From Lachnospiraceae bacterium NSJ-143 (lineage in GTDB: Bacteria; Bacillota; Clostridia; Lachnospirales; Anaerotignaceae): DNA of 64,000 nucleotides. Position numbers and translations under genes: made by a program. This document shows, in pieces, positions 45,443-54,976 of the stretch; within the stretch, counting starts at the first letter, position 1; every line of letters begins with the position of its first letter. Under the pieces are notes generated by a model that ran no database searches, was not told the origin of the DNA, and saw only the letters and a list, made by a program, of their open reading frames with translations. The DNA lies in NCBI GenBank assembly GCA_022867625.1, contig JALIFM010000002.1, positions 473,430 to 537,429 on the forward strand, written 5' to 3'.

Positions 45443-46438
45443 ATGAAAAAGATAATAATGGGAGTAGTTTCTACAGCGATGATATTTTCAGCTAGTACTG
45501 GAGTTTTTGCCAGCACACTGAATAACTGCGGTACAGGAAAATATTTTTTGACAGGTAATTCTTCTGTTGCCGGAATCAGGTTAAACTGCAATAATACAAA
45601 TAAAGAAAACTGCGGACTTTTTGATAAGCTTTGTGAAAATAACAAGTGCTTTACATTTAACTGCAATACAAACTGCAATAATAACAATAACTGCAAACCT
45701 AACGGAAATGGTTCCGGAAACGAGAATGTGACACCAGACGAAAAACCAGATACAACCCCAGATGAAAAACCAGACATAAAACCAGATGAAAAGCCAGATG
45801 AAAAACCTGATACGAAACCAGATGAAAAACCAGACACAAAACCAGACGAGAAGCCAGACGAAAAGCCTGACACAACACCTGATGAGAAGCCGGACGAAAA
45901 GCCTGATACAACACCTGATGAGAAGCCGGATGAAAAACCTGACACAACACCTGATGAGAAGCCGGATGAAAAACCTGACACAACCCCAGATGAAAAACCT
46001 GATACAAAACCAGACGACAATAATAATCAGGGAAACAACAGTGGTACAGATTCCAATGCATCATTAAGCGCTTATGAACAGGAAGTGCTTAATCTTGTAA
46101 ACAAGGAGAGGGCCGCACAGGGTCTTTCAGCTCTTAAATCTGATTCAGGAGCACAGGCAGCGGCAGAGCTTAGGGCTTCAGAGGTGGGTTCCTATTTCTC
46201 ACACACACGTCCTGACGGCAGAGCATTTAATACAGCTTTAAGCGATGTTGGGGCTTCATACAGGGGCGCTGGAGAAAATATAGCAAAGGGACAGAGAACC
46301 CCTGAGGAAGTTGTAAACGCATGGATGAACTCGGAGGGTCACAGAGCCAATATATTAAACTCAAAATATACACATTTGGGTGTAGGCTGTGTTAAGAATG
46401 GCAGCTCATATAGCTGGGTTCAGATATTTACATATTAA
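45443..46438 (+). CDS. Secreted CAP/SCP-domain protein with PDEKPD repeats
   Basis: 331 residues. Signal peptide ~1-23 (ends GVFAS). Residues ~25-90 are rich in Asn with eight Cys. Residues ~97-193 are tandem Pro-Asp-Glu-Lys-Pro-Asp repeats, with a 36-base DNA unit nearly identical in several copies. The C-terminal CAP domain (~205-331) has [34 protein letters not shown] and [12 protein letters not shown]. The repeats resemble wall-spanning spacers. Function of bacterial CAP proteins is mostly unknown. ATG 45443 has GGAGGA 6 bases upstream. Confidence 0.92.
   Translation: MKKIIMGVVSTAMIFSASTGVFASTLNNCGTGKYFLTGNSSVAGIRLNCNNTNKENCGLFDKLCENNKCFTFNCNTNCNNNNNCKPNGNGSGNENVTPDEKPDTTPDEKPDIKPDEKPDEKPDTKPDEKPDTKPDEKPDEKPDTTPDEKPDEKPDTTPDEKPDEKPDTTPDEKPDEKPDTTPDEKPDTKPDDNNNQGNNSGTDSNASLSAYEQEVLNLVNKERAAQGLSALKSDSGAQAAAELRASEVGSYFSHTRPDGRAFNTALSDVGASYRGAGENIAKGQRTPEEVVNAWMNSEGHRANILNSKYTHLGVGCVKNGSSYSWVQIFTY
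45732..46019 (+). repeat. Tandem coding repeats (PDEKPD)
   Basis: About 290 bases of tandem repeats with a dominant 36-base unit encoding [12 protein letters not shown] and shorter variants. The closest copies differ at only a few wobble positions, so copy number probably varies between strains. Confidence 0.9.
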
Positions 46439-46476
46439 AAATCACAGCACAGTGTTTTAGTGCAATTGTTTGATTA

Positions 46477-46541
46477 AAAGTCCTTACGCAAGTCAAAACT
46501 CAGGATTTACTTTGTGTTTTGCCTGCCTAAGGGCTTTTTAT
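46477..46541 (+). terminator. Terminator of the CAP gene
   Basis: A long two-part stem: AAAGTCCTTACGCA with TGCCTAAGGGCTTT (one mismatch, one G-U), and inner CAAAAC with GTTTTG. TTTTTATTT follows. Confidence 0.75.
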
Positions 46542-46590
46542 TTACCGCTGACAGAAGCAATTGAATTACTTTCTGCTTATGGCGCTGCTG

Positions 46591-46618
46591 TTTACATTCT
46601 TCGCCTGTATGGTATAAT
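46591..46618 (+). promoter_or_regulatory. Promoter of mscS
   Basis: TTTACA (46591-46596), 16-base spacer, TATAAT (46613-46618). Confidence 0.65.
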
Positions 46619-46661
46619 ATAGAAAAGACAGCATTTTATTTTCAATCTTTGGAGGGGTATT

Positions 46662-47483
46662 ATGAATATTTTAAATGAAGGCCTGAAGGAGGCTTTTGGC
46701 TTTAAGCTTGGCACATTTACTCTGGAAAATCTTGTATCAGCGGTTATTACATTTTTTATCTGCTATATTGCCATAAAAGTGATAATGAAATTTATAAAGC
46801 CTCTGATAACGAAACTTCCAATTGATGCTACACTTCACAAATTCTCGCTTTCAGTTATCAAAGTACTTTTGTATTTCTTGGCAGTTATTATTGTTGCCCA
46901 GAGTTTTGGAATAAATGCCACATCGCTTATAGCGCTGTTTTCTGTTGCCGGTTTGGCAGTATCTCTTGCAATACAGGGTTCGCTTTCCAATATTGCAAGC
47001 GGTATAGTTATGCTTTTGACAAAGCCGTTTCTTGCCGGCGACTACATAGAAGCCGGAGGTATTGGCGGAACAGTAAAGGAAATTGGTTTTATACACACTA
47101 AGATAATCACAGTAGACAATAAGGTTATATATATACCAAACAGTGAAATTTCGTCTGGAAAGATAACCAACTACTCAGCGGAAGCTTTGAGGAGAGTAGA
47201 CCTTAATTTTGAAGCCTCTTATGAATCTGAAACTGAAACAGTAAAAAGAGCTATATTGAACGCTGTAAATGACTGCGGTATTTTTCTTAATGAGCCGGAA
47301 GTATTTGTGAGTGTTTCACAGTATAAGGACAGCAGCATACAGTATGTTGTGAGAGCTTGGATAAAAAATTCAGATTACTGGACAGGCTATTACATGCTTA
47401 TTGAAAATGTAAAAAAGGAGTTTGACGCAAATGATATTGTTATGACTTATAACCATTTAAATGTACACATGATTAAGGATTGA
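46662..47483 (+). CDS. mscS: Small-conductance mechanosensitive channel (MscS family)
   Basis: 273 residues. Three N-terminal hydrophobic segments (to ~120) include the pore helix VAGLAVSLAIQGSLSNIASGIVMLLTKPF. A cytoplasmic beta domain follows (GDYIEAGGIGGTVKEIGFIHTKI, IPNSEISSGKITNYS). It releases solutes under hypo-osmotic stress. TTGGAGGGG precedes the ATG. Confidence 0.94.
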   Translation: MNILNEGLKEAFGFKLGTFTLENLVSAVITFFICYIAIKVIMKFIKPLITKLPIDATLHKFSLSVIKVLLYFLAVIIVAQSFGINATSLIALFSVAGLAVSLAIQGSLSNIASGIVMLLTKPFLAGDYIEAGGIGGTVKEIGFIHTKIITVDNKVIYIPNSEISSGKITNYSAEALRRVDLNFEASYESETETVKRAILNAVNDCGIFLNEPEVFVSVSQYKDSSIQYVVRAWIKNSDYWTGYYMLIENVKKEFDANDIVMTYNHLNVHMIKD

Positions 47484-47491
47484 CTGTTCTG

Positions 47492-47516
47492 CGCCGGATA
47501 CTGTTCCGGCGTTTTT
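47492..47516 (+). terminator. Terminator of mscS
   Basis: CGCCGGA and TCCGGCG form a 7-bp stem, followed by TTTTTG. Confidence 0.88.
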
Positions 47517-47542
47517 GTATATATTTGAGGCAGGCTAATACT

Positions 47543-47580
47543 ATTGAATTAAATAAAGTTGTATGGTAAACTAATTCAAT
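47543..47580 (+). promoter_or_regulatory. Promoter of miaB inside a 9-bp inverted repeat
   Basis: TTGAAT (47544-47549), 17-base spacer, TAAACT (47567-47572). The promoter is embraced by ATTGAATTA (47543-47551) and TAATTCAAT (47572-47580), a perfect inverted repeat. Confidence 0.5.
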
Positions 47581-47627
47581 GAGAATTTTTTCCCATGTTT
47601 TATTTTGTTTTATGAAAGGATATTTTA

Positions 47628-49040
47628 ATGGAAACAAATGCTGATAATTCAATATTGGATATTCAAAACTTAAATATTGAAAAAATAAAAAAGTGGAATG
47701 ATGAGTATTATAATAATAAAGGCAAAAGAAGAAAATTCTACTGCCTTACAATGGGCTGTCAGATGAATGCTCATGACTCTGAAAAAATAATAGGTATGTT
47801 GTCAAGAATGGGGTATGATAAGACCGAGTCCGAACAGGATGCGGATTTTATTATATACAATACCTGCTGTGTGAGAGAAAACGCTGAAGAAAAGGTCTTT
47901 GGAAAGCTGGGCGTGCTTAAGCATCTCAAAAAATCAAATCCTGAGCTGATAATTGCACTGTGCGGCTGTATGATGCAGGAGGATTTTGTAATTGAGAAGA
48001 TAAAAAAATCATACAGATACACTGACATAATATTCGGCACATTTAATTTCCATAAACTGCCTGAACTGCTGCTTTCGAGGATAGAAACTGGCAGCCAAAT
48101 AATGGACATATGGAAAGAGCATGGCGAAATAGCGGAGGATACTGACTATATCAGGGAATTTCCTTACAGGGCATCCGTAAATATTATGTACGGCTGCAAT
48201 AACTTCTGCACATACTGTATAGTGCCTTATGTACGCGGAAGGGAAAGAAGCCGTGAAAAATCAGATATTATAAATGAAGTTAAAAAACTTGTATCTGACG
48301 GTGTCAAGGAAATAACGCTTTTGGGTCAAAATGTTAACTCTTATGGAAAAAATCTTAAAGAACCAGTATCATTTGCCCAGCTGCTGAGAGAGGTCAATAA
48401 AATTGACGGCCTTGAGAGAATACGCTTTATGACTTCGCACCCTAAAGATTTATCCGACGAACTGATATACGCTATGCGTGACTGTGAAAAAGTATGCAAT
48501 TATCTCCATCTGCCTTTTCAGTCAGGAAGCAGCCGCATACTTGAGAAAATGAACAGGAGATACACAAAAGAAAAATATCTCTCCTTAATTGAAAAAATAA
48601 GGAAAGAAATACCGGATATAATGATAAGCACAGATATTATTGTTGGCTTTCCACAGGAAACAGATGAGGACTTTGAGGAAACTCTGGACGTAGTAAGAAA
48701 AGCCGGATTTTCAACTGCTTTTACTTTTATATACTCAAAGAGAATAGGTACTCCGGCTGCGGTTATGGAGGGGCAGGTTGATGATAAAACAGCCCACAGG
48801 AGATTTGACAGACTTCTTGAGGTTTTAAATGATGGTATCCGCCGTGTGCAGGAACCTAAGATAGGAAAGGTGTACGATGTGCTTGTTGAAAAAATAAGCT
48901 CACAGGAAGGAACAGTTTCCGGAAGAAGTACAGACAATACTCTGATTCATTTTAACGGCGGAAAAGAACTGATTGGAACTACTGTTCCGGTCAAAATATT
49001 GGAGAATAAGACATTTTACTTAATAGGAGAAAGGATTTGA
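47628..49040 (+). CDS. miaB: tRNA-2-methylthio-N6-dimethylallyladenosine synthase MiaB
   Basis: 470 residues. The N-terminal UPF0004 domain has CLTMGCQMNAHDSEKI and further cysteines (NTCCVRENAEE, CGCMMQ). The radical-SAM motif CNNFCTYCIVPYVRGRERSR is complete, and a TRAM domain ends the protein. It methylthiolates i6A37 in tRNA made by MiaA, encoded at 54024. GAAAGGA precedes the ATG. Confidence 0.97.
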   Translation: METNADNSILDIQNLNIEKIKKWNDEYYNNKGKRRKFYCLTMGCQMNAHDSEKIIGMLSRMGYDKTESEQDADFIIYNTCCVRENAEEKVFGKLGVLKHLKKSNPELIIALCGCMMQEDFVIEKIKKSYRYTDIIFGTFNFHKLPELLLSRIETGSQIMDIWKEHGEIAEDTDYIREFPYRASVNIMYGCNNFCTYCIVPYVRGRERSREKSDIINEVKKLVSDGVKEITLLGQNVNSYGKNLKEPVSFAQLLREVNKIDGLERIRFMTSHPKDLSDELIYAMRDCEKVCNYLHLPFQSGSSRILEKMNRRYTKEKYLSLIEKIRKEIPDIMISTDIIVGFPQETDEDFEETLDVVRKAGFSTAFTFIYSKRIGTPAAVMEGQVDDKTAHRRFDRLLEVLNDGIRRVQEPKIGKVYDVLVEKISSQEGTVSGRSTDNTLIHFNGGKELIGTTVPVKILENKTFYLIGERI

Positions 49041-49047
49041 TATTATA

Positions 49048-49434
49048 ATGGGTATCTATGATAAGGCAAGAGAACTTGGAAAAGAAATGCTTGAGTGTGA
49101 GGCGGCTGTAAAGCTGAACGCGGCAAGGGAAGCTTTTGACAACAGCAGAGAGGCTCAGCAGCTTGTTGAGGAATATTCCGGGCTCAAACAGAAGTTTAAT
49201 GAAATAATGGCAGATAAAGACAGTGACAAGCTGCCTTTAACAGATATAGGCAACAAAATAACAGAAATGGAAAAGCAGATTAAGGAAAATGAGATTACAT
49301 CTGGCTTAATTAAGGCTGAAACTGAATATGGAGCGTTTGTTAATTCAGTTTTTAATATAATAAACGCAACTATTCAGGGTGAAGATACATCAAGCTGCCA
49401 GGGGTGCTGCTCAAGCTGCACAGGCTGCCACTGA
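49048..49434 (+). CDS. YlbF/YmcA (Ric complex) family protein with C-terminal Cys cluster
   Basis: 128 residues, mostly helical: MGIYDKARELGKEMLECEAAVKLNAAREAF and SREAQQLVEEYSGLKQKFNEIM. It ends in CQGCCSSCTGCH, five Cys in the last 12 residues. In Bacillus, ymcA (ricA) lies directly after miaB and near mutS, so it is probably the RicA/YmcA homologue. The Ric complex (YlbF-YmcA-YaaT) affects RNase Y and binds Fe-S clusters; the Cys tail is the likely ligand (inference). It starts 7 bases after miaB. Confidence 0.85.
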   Translation: MGIYDKARELGKEMLECEAAVKLNAAREAFDNSREAQQLVEEYSGLKQKFNEIMADKDSDKLPLTDIGNKITEMEKQIKENEITSGLIKAETEYGAFVNSVFNIINATIQGEDTSSCQGCCSSCTGCH

Positions 49435-49460
49435 TTGATATTAGAAAACGGAGGTCACCA

Positions 49461-52085
49461 ATGGCAAAACTTTCACCTATGATGGAGCAGTATTTTGAGA
49501 TAAAAGAAAAATACAAATATTGCCTGCTTTTTTTCAGGTTGGGAGACTTCTACGAAATGTTTTATGATGACGCGCTTATTGCCAGCAAGGAGCTTGAGCT
49601 TACTCTTACAGGCAAAAACTGCGGGCAGGAGGAAAGGGCGCCTATGTGCGGCGTCCCTTTTCACAGTGCCGACAGCTACATAACAAAACTTGTGTCAAAA
49701 GGTTATAAAGTGGCGATTTGTGAACAGATAGAAGACCCTAAGCTTGCAAAGGGCATAGTAAAAAGAGATGTTATACGTGTTATTACCCCAGGAACCGTAA
49801 TAGACAATACTGCTTTGGACGAGGAAAAAAACAACTACATACTTTGTATATACGCCGATAAAAACGGATACGGTATGGCTGTATGTGATGTAACTACCGG
49901 GGAGTTTTTAACTACTGAATTTACAGGTATAAACGCCAAAGGCCAGCTTATAGACGAATGCGCCAAATTCAACCCTTCTGAGATAATAACCAATGAGGGG
50001 TTTTTATCTACTGCTGAGGCGGCTGAAATAGAAAAAAGGCTTCATATAAAACTTGGTGTAAATGATGACTGGATGTTTGAATACAATACTGCAAATACGG
50101 AGCTTTGCAGGCATTTTGCCGTTGAGACGCTTGACGGGCTTGGTCTGAAAAACCGTATTTTTTCTGTGTGTGCTGCTGGCTGCCTTATGAAATATCTGAA
50201 AGAAACACAGAAAAATGATTTGAGCCATATAGCGCATGTCAAGTATTACTCAGCAGGGGAATTTATGTTTTTGGACATATCTTCAAGAAGAAACCTTGAG
50301 CTTACAGAAACTTTGCGGGAAAAAAATAAAAAGGGTTCTCTTTTGTGGGTTCTTGACAGGACAAAAACAGCAATGGGAGCAAGGCTTCTTAGAAGCTATA
50401 TAGAACAGCCGCTTGTTGACGCGGGAAAGATTAATCTGAGACTTGATTCTGTAGAGGAACTGTATGAAGAATTCTTCCTCAGGGAGGAAATCAAAGAAAT
50501 TTTGAACTCAATGAATGACTTTGAGAGGATTACCTCTAAAATTATATATCAGACAGCCAACTGCCGTGACCTTGTGGCTTTAAAAAAATCTATAGAAAAC
50601 ATACCACTGTTGAGAAACACCATAAAAGGCTGTAAGTCGGCATATATCCGTGATTTGTATGAGGATATCGATACGCTTGAGGATATATATTCACTTATTG
50701 ACAAATCAATAGTCGATGAGGATACACCTTTTTCAGTTAGGGAAGGCGGAATAATAAAAGAGGGCTTTGATAATGAGCTGGATATTCTGCTTAATGCTCA
50801 GAAGGACGGAGCAAAATGGCTTAAAGACCTTGAGGAAAAGGAACGAAATGACACCGGCATTAAAAATATAAGGGTAAGGTACAATAAAATATTTGGTCAT
50901 TATATAGAAGTAACAAAATCAAACATAAATGATGTGCCAGACCGCTACATAAGAAAGCAGACACTCGCAAACTGCGAAAGATACACAACAGATGAGCTTG
51001 CAGAAATATCCTCTCTTATACTCGGTTCCGAGGAAAAAACCATAGGACTTGAATATGATATCTTCTGTAAAATAAGGAACACAATATCCGGACAGGCTGA
51101 GAGAATACAGCGTACAGCGCATATTACAGCACAGCTTGATGTTATACAGTCTATGGCTGAGGTTGCCCAGAAACAAAACTATGTGAAGCCAACTGTGGAC
51201 TGCAACGGGATAATTGATATTAAAGACGGAAGGCACCCGGTTGTTGATAAAATGCTTGACGGCTCGTTTATATCAAATGATACATTTCTTGATACAGATG
51301 AGAACAGGCTTTCTATAATAACAGGCCCTAATATGGCTGGAAAATCTACATATATGCGCCAGACTGCGCTTATAGCGCTTATGGCTCAAATCGGGAGCTT
51401 TGTTCCTGCCAAAAGTGCGCGCATAGGTGTTGTGGACAGGATATTTACCCGTGTAGGAGCTTCCGATGATTTGGCAAGCGGCCAAAGCACATTTATGATT
51501 GAGATGATTGAGGTGGCAAATATCTTAAACAACGCCACTCAAAACAGCCTGGTTATACTTGATGAAATAGGCAGGGGCACAAGCACATTTGACGGTCTGT
51601 CTATTGCGTGGGCAGTATTGGAATATATTGCTGACAAAAGCCTTGTTGGGGCAAAAACCCTGTTTGCCACTCATTACCATGAAATTACAGAGCTTGAAGG
51701 AAAGCTTTCAGGAGTTAAAAATTACTGTATAACTGTTGAGGAAAACAACGATGACATAGTATTTCTCAGAAAAATAGTCAGAGGCGGAGCCGACAACAGC
51801 TATGGTATACAGGTAGGCAAGCTTGCAGGACTCCCTAAGAAGGTAATAAAAAGAGCGCATGAGATTCTGCGCCAGCTGAATACTGCCGATATCACAAAGA
51901 AGGCTAAAAAAATATCTAAACAGTCAGAGGAGGAAAGCAAAAGACAGTCACAACAGGTTGATATGTTTACAATGAATGAAACAGGGATAATTGATGAGAT
52001 AAATAAGATTGATGTTATGAAGCTTACACCTATTGAGGCGCTTCAGACACTGTTTGACCTTCAGAAAAAGATTAAGGGACTGTAA
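49461..52085 (+). CDS. mutS: DNA mismatch repair protein MutS
   Basis: 874 residues. The mismatch-contact motif is FFRLGDFYEMFYDDA, with Phe in GDFYEMF. The ATPase has GPNMAGKSTYMRQ from residue 622, LDEIGRGTSTFDG and ATHYHEI. It recognises mispairs as a dimer and recruits MutL. ATG 49461 has GGAGG 8 bases upstream. mutL follows after 17 bases. Confidence 0.97.
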   Translation: MAKLSPMMEQYFEIKEKYKYCLLFFRLGDFYEMFYDDALIASKELELTLTGKNCGQEERAPMCGVPFHSADSYITKLVSKGYKVAICEQIEDPKLAKGIVKRDVIRVITPGTVIDNTALDEEKNNYILCIYADKNGYGMAVCDVTTGEFLTTEFTGINAKGQLIDECAKFNPSEIITNEGFLSTAEAAEIEKRLHIKLGVNDDWMFEYNTANTELCRHFAVETLDGLGLKNRIFSVCAAGCLMKYLKETQKNDLSHIAHVKYYSAGEFMFLDISSRRNLELTETLREKNKKGSLLWVLDRTKTAMGARLLRSYIEQPLVDAGKINLRLDSVEELYEEFFLREEIKEILNSMNDFERITSKIIYQTANCRDLVALKKSIENIPLLRNTIKGCKSAYIRDLYEDIDTLEDIYSLIDKSIVDEDTPFSVREGGIIKEGFDNELDILLNAQKDGAKWLKDLEEKERNDTGIKNIRVRYNKIFGHYIEVTKSNINDVPDRYIRKQTLANCERYTTDELAEISSLILGSEEKTIGLEYDIFCKIRNTISGQAERIQRTAHITAQLDVIQSMAEVAQKQNYVKPTVDCNGIIDIKDGRHPVVDKMLDGSFISNDTFLDTDENRLSIITGPNMAGKSTYMRQTALIALMAQIGSFVPAKSARIGVVDRIFTRVGASDDLASGQSTFMIEMIEVANILNNATQNSLVILDEIGRGTSTFDGLSIAWAVLEYIADKSLVGAKTLFATHYHEITELEGKLSGVKNYCITVEENNDDIVFLRKIVRGGADNSYGIQVGKLAGLPKKVIKRAHEILRQLNTADITKKAKKISKQSEEESKRQSQQVDMFTMNETGIIDEINKIDVMKLTPIEALQTLFDLQKKIKGL

Positions 52086-52102
52086 GAAAGAGGAGCTGAT
52101 AT

Positions 52103-54022
52103 ATGAGCAGGATACATCTTCTTGATAACAGCACGATAAATAAAATAGCTGCCGGCGAGGTTGTAGAAAGGCCAAGCTCTGTGGTTAAGGAGCTTCTTGA
52201 AAACTCCATAGACGCCGGAGCCGGGGCGGTTACAGTAGAAATACGTGACGGAGGCATATCGCTTATAAGGATAACTGACAATGGAAGCGGCATACCAAAG
52301 GCTGATGTTGAAACGGCGTTTCTGCGCCATGCCACAAGTAAAATTGAAAAGATAGGCGACCTTGAAAATGTTCTGTCACTTGGATTCAGGGGCGAGGCTT
52401 TGGCTACTGTAGCGGCTGTCTCACAGACTGAAATGATTACTAAAACAAAAGACGAAACAGCTGGTACCCGAATAGAGATACATGGAGGCAAAATTATTGA
52501 AAAGAGTGATGTTGCCTCTAATAATGGCACTACCATATCTGTAAAAAACATTTTTTATAATGTTCCGGCCAGAAGGAAATTTTTAAAAAAGCCCTCCGTT
52601 GAGAGCGGCTATGTATCAGATATAGTTAACAAAATAGCTCTTGGACATCCGGAAGTTTCGGTTAAGTACATAAACAACTCCAATGTAATGCTCCACACCA
52701 GCGGAAACAATGATTTAAGGACTGCTTTTTTTCATATCTATGGAAAAGAGATGCTTTCGCAGATGCTGGATATTGATGTGTCTGAAAACGGTATGAGGCT
52801 TTATGGCATTACAGGCAAACCACAGCTTTCCAGAGGTACTCGTTCATACGAGAACCTGTTTATAAACGGACGGTTTATTAAAAACGATACGGTATCACAG
52901 GCCATTGAGGACGCATATAAAACACGGCTTATGATTGGAAAATTTCCGGTGTATGCGCTTAATTTTTATCTGCCGCCGGACTATATTGATGTTAATGTAC
53001 ATCCGGCAAAGCTTGAGGTGCGGTTTAGAGACAAAGAGGCTGTATATGATTTTATTTATACGGCTGTACTTGATTTGTTTAAGGACAAAGTTTTGATTCC
53101 TGAAGGAGACTGGAACAGCACAAATTCAAATAATGTTAAAAGCCTTATTGAAAGCGATTCTTTCAGGGAAGAAGTTCTGCCAAAAAACGCTTTGAGCGAC
53201 AGAAACTCAGAAAATACATTGGGCTTATGTCATGAGACCAAAGAAAGACCAAAATATATATCCCATGTAGAAAACAAGTCTATTGAGGAGCTTCAGGAGC
53301 TTTATAAGGCGGCGCAGCTTTCAGATACTGTTAAAAATTTGCACAAAATGCAGGAAAATGACAGGCCATATATAAAACAGCGGGAGGTTCATCAGGAAAT
53401 TCTGCATGGCGAAGAAATTGAAGAACAGACCGAAAAGCCGTTTTTCTGCAATTTTAAGATAATAGGTCAAATATTTTTGACTTATTGGATTGTTGAACAA
53501 AATAGCAGTATATTTTTAATTGACCAGCACGCGGCACATGAGCGGGTTTTGTATGAAAGGTTTATGAAGTCGTTCAGAGAAAACGATGTTGTAAGCCAAA
53601 GGCTTATAGAGCCTCACATGCTCAATGTTTCTGAACGGGAGCGGGAAATAATTGATGAAAATATGGATATACTCCAAAGGTCAGGTTTTGAGATAGAACG
53701 TATTACTGATAAGGAGTATGTTTTAAGAGGTCTTCCTTTTATATTTAAAAATCCTGAATCAACAGGTTTTTTTAATGAGATACTGGATATTTTAGGTGAG
53801 AAGCAGATTAATTCTGTTATGGATACAAAGATACTGGCTGTGGCAACAATGGCCTGCAAAGCTGCGGTAAAGGGTAATGACAGGCTTAGCATACAGGAAG
53901 CTGCATCTTTGATAAATGAGCTTTTGAAGCTCGAAAACCCTTTCAGCTGCCCTCATGGACGGCCTACCATAATAGAACTTACAAGATATGAGCTTGAAAA
54001 AAAGTTTAAGAGGATACAATAA
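52103..54022 (+). CDS. mutL: DNA mismatch repair endonuclease MutL
   Basis: 639 residues. The GHKL ATPase domain has IAAGEVVERPSSVVKELLENS, DNGSGIP and GFRGEAL. The C-terminal domain has the metal-binding endonuclease motif DQHAAHERVLYE from Asp474, with ACKAAVK and CPHGRP. This is the nicking type found in bacteria without MutH. GAGGAG precedes the ATG. The stop is directly followed by miaA. Confidence 0.97.
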   Translation: MSRIHLLDNSTINKIAAGEVVERPSSVVKELLENSIDAGAGAVTVEIRDGGISLIRITDNGSGIPKADVETAFLRHATSKIEKIGDLENVLSLGFRGEALATVAAVSQTEMITKTKDETAGTRIEIHGGKIIEKSDVASNNGTTISVKNIFYNVPARRKFLKKPSVESGYVSDIVNKIALGHPEVSVKYINNSNVMLHTSGNNDLRTAFFHIYGKEMLSQMLDIDVSENGMRLYGITGKPQLSRGTRSYENLFINGRFIKNDTVSQAIEDAYKTRLMIGKFPVYALNFYLPPDYIDVNVHPAKLEVRFRDKEAVYDFIYTAVLDLFKDKVLIPEGDWNSTNSNNVKSLIESDSFREEVLPKNALSDRNSENTLGLCHETKERPKYISHVENKSIEELQELYKAAQLSDTVKNLHKMQENDRPYIKQREVHQEILHGEEIEEQTEKPFFCNFKIIGQIFLTYWIVEQNSSIFLIDQHAAHERVLYERFMKSFRENDVVSQRLIEPHMLNVSEREREIIDENMDILQRSGFEIERITDKEYVLRGLPFIFKNPESTGFFNEILDILGEKQINSVMDTKILAVATMACKAAVKGNDRLSIQEAASLINELLKLENPFSCPHGRPTIIELTRYELEKKFKRIQ

Positions 54023-54023
54023 T

Positions 54024-54968
54024 ATGCCATATAAAAAACCACTTATAGTGATAGCAGGGCCTACAGCCTGCGGAAAAACTGCATCTTCTGTTGCTCTGGC
54101 AAAAAAGATAGGCGGGGAAATCATCTCGGCCGACTCTATGCAGGTTTACAAATTTATGGATATAGGAACCGCAAAAATACGTGATGAGGAAAAAGAAGGA
54201 ATAAGTCACTACCTTATAGACGAGTTTATGCCTGATGATGAGTTTAATGTCAAGATTTTTCAGGAGCGGGCAAATTATTATATCGATAAAATATACAAAA
54301 ATGGCCATATTCCAATACTGGTTGGAGGCACTGGCTTTTATATTAATGCTGTGGTTTACAATAATAATTTTATGGAAACTGATGGTGATGACAGCTACAG
54401 AAAGATACTTGAGAACGAGGCTGAAAGCCTTGGACCGGAATATCTGTATGAAATGCTTAAAACCATAGATATGGATTATGCTGAAAGTATACACTGCAAC
54501 AATACAAAGCGCATTATAAGGGCTCTTGAGTTTTATCATCAGACAGGAAAAAAGCTTTCTGAACATAATAAGGTTCAGCATATGAATGAATCTCCATATA
54601 ATACCGCTTTTTTTGTACTCAATATGGACAGGAAGATTCTTTATGACAGAATAAATAAGAGAGTTGACATTATGCTTGAAGAAGGCCTTGCTGATGAGGT
54701 TAAAAAGCTGCTGAATATGGGGTATTCACAAAAGCTTGTTTCAATGCAGGGGCTTGGTTACAAAGAAATGCTGCCGTATATAAATGGAGATTTGTCACTT
54801 AATGACGCGGCTGATGAAATAAAAAAGAGAACACGGCATTTTGCCAAACGCCAGCTCACATGGTTTAAGCATCAATCTGATGGGTACTGGATTGACATAA
54901 CTGGCAGGGACACTGATTTTGCCGTTTCACAAATGATTGATTATCTGAAAGAGAGAGAAATAGTTTAG
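54024..54968 (+). CDS. miaA: tRNA dimethylallyltransferase
   Basis: 314 residues. The P-loop is GPTACGKT, with SADSMQVYKFMDIGTAK and the HYLIDE region. It adds a dimethylallyl group to A37, the substrate of MiaB encoded upstream. The ATG is one base past the mutL stop (TAA-T-ATG), with AGAGGA upstream, so translation is coupled. Confidence 0.96.
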   Translation: MPYKKPLIVIAGPTACGKTASSVALAKKIGGEIISADSMQVYKFMDIGTAKIRDEEKEGISHYLIDEFMPDDEFNVKIFQERANYYIDKIYKNGHIPILVGGTGFYINAVVYNNNFMETDGDDSYRKILENEAESLGPEYLYEMLKTIDMDYAESIHCNNTKRIIRALEFYHQTGKKLSEHNKVQHMNESPYNTAFFVLNMDRKILYDRINKRVDIMLEEGLADEVKKLLNMGYSQKLVSMQGLGYKEMLPYINGDLSLNDAADEIKKRTRHFAKRQLTWFKHQSDGYWIDITGRDTDFAVSQMIDYLKEREIV

Positions 54969-54976
54969 GAGATTTT

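Noticed and set aside
45732-46019. Possible CRISPR array
   Set aside because: The repeats are in frame inside a gene, have no unique spacers and encode PDEKPD units.
45298-46020. 240-codon minus-strand frame rich in Ser, Gly, Phe and Val
   Set aside because: It is the antisense of the PDEKPD repeats of the CAP gene; its repetitiveness is imposed by the coding strand.
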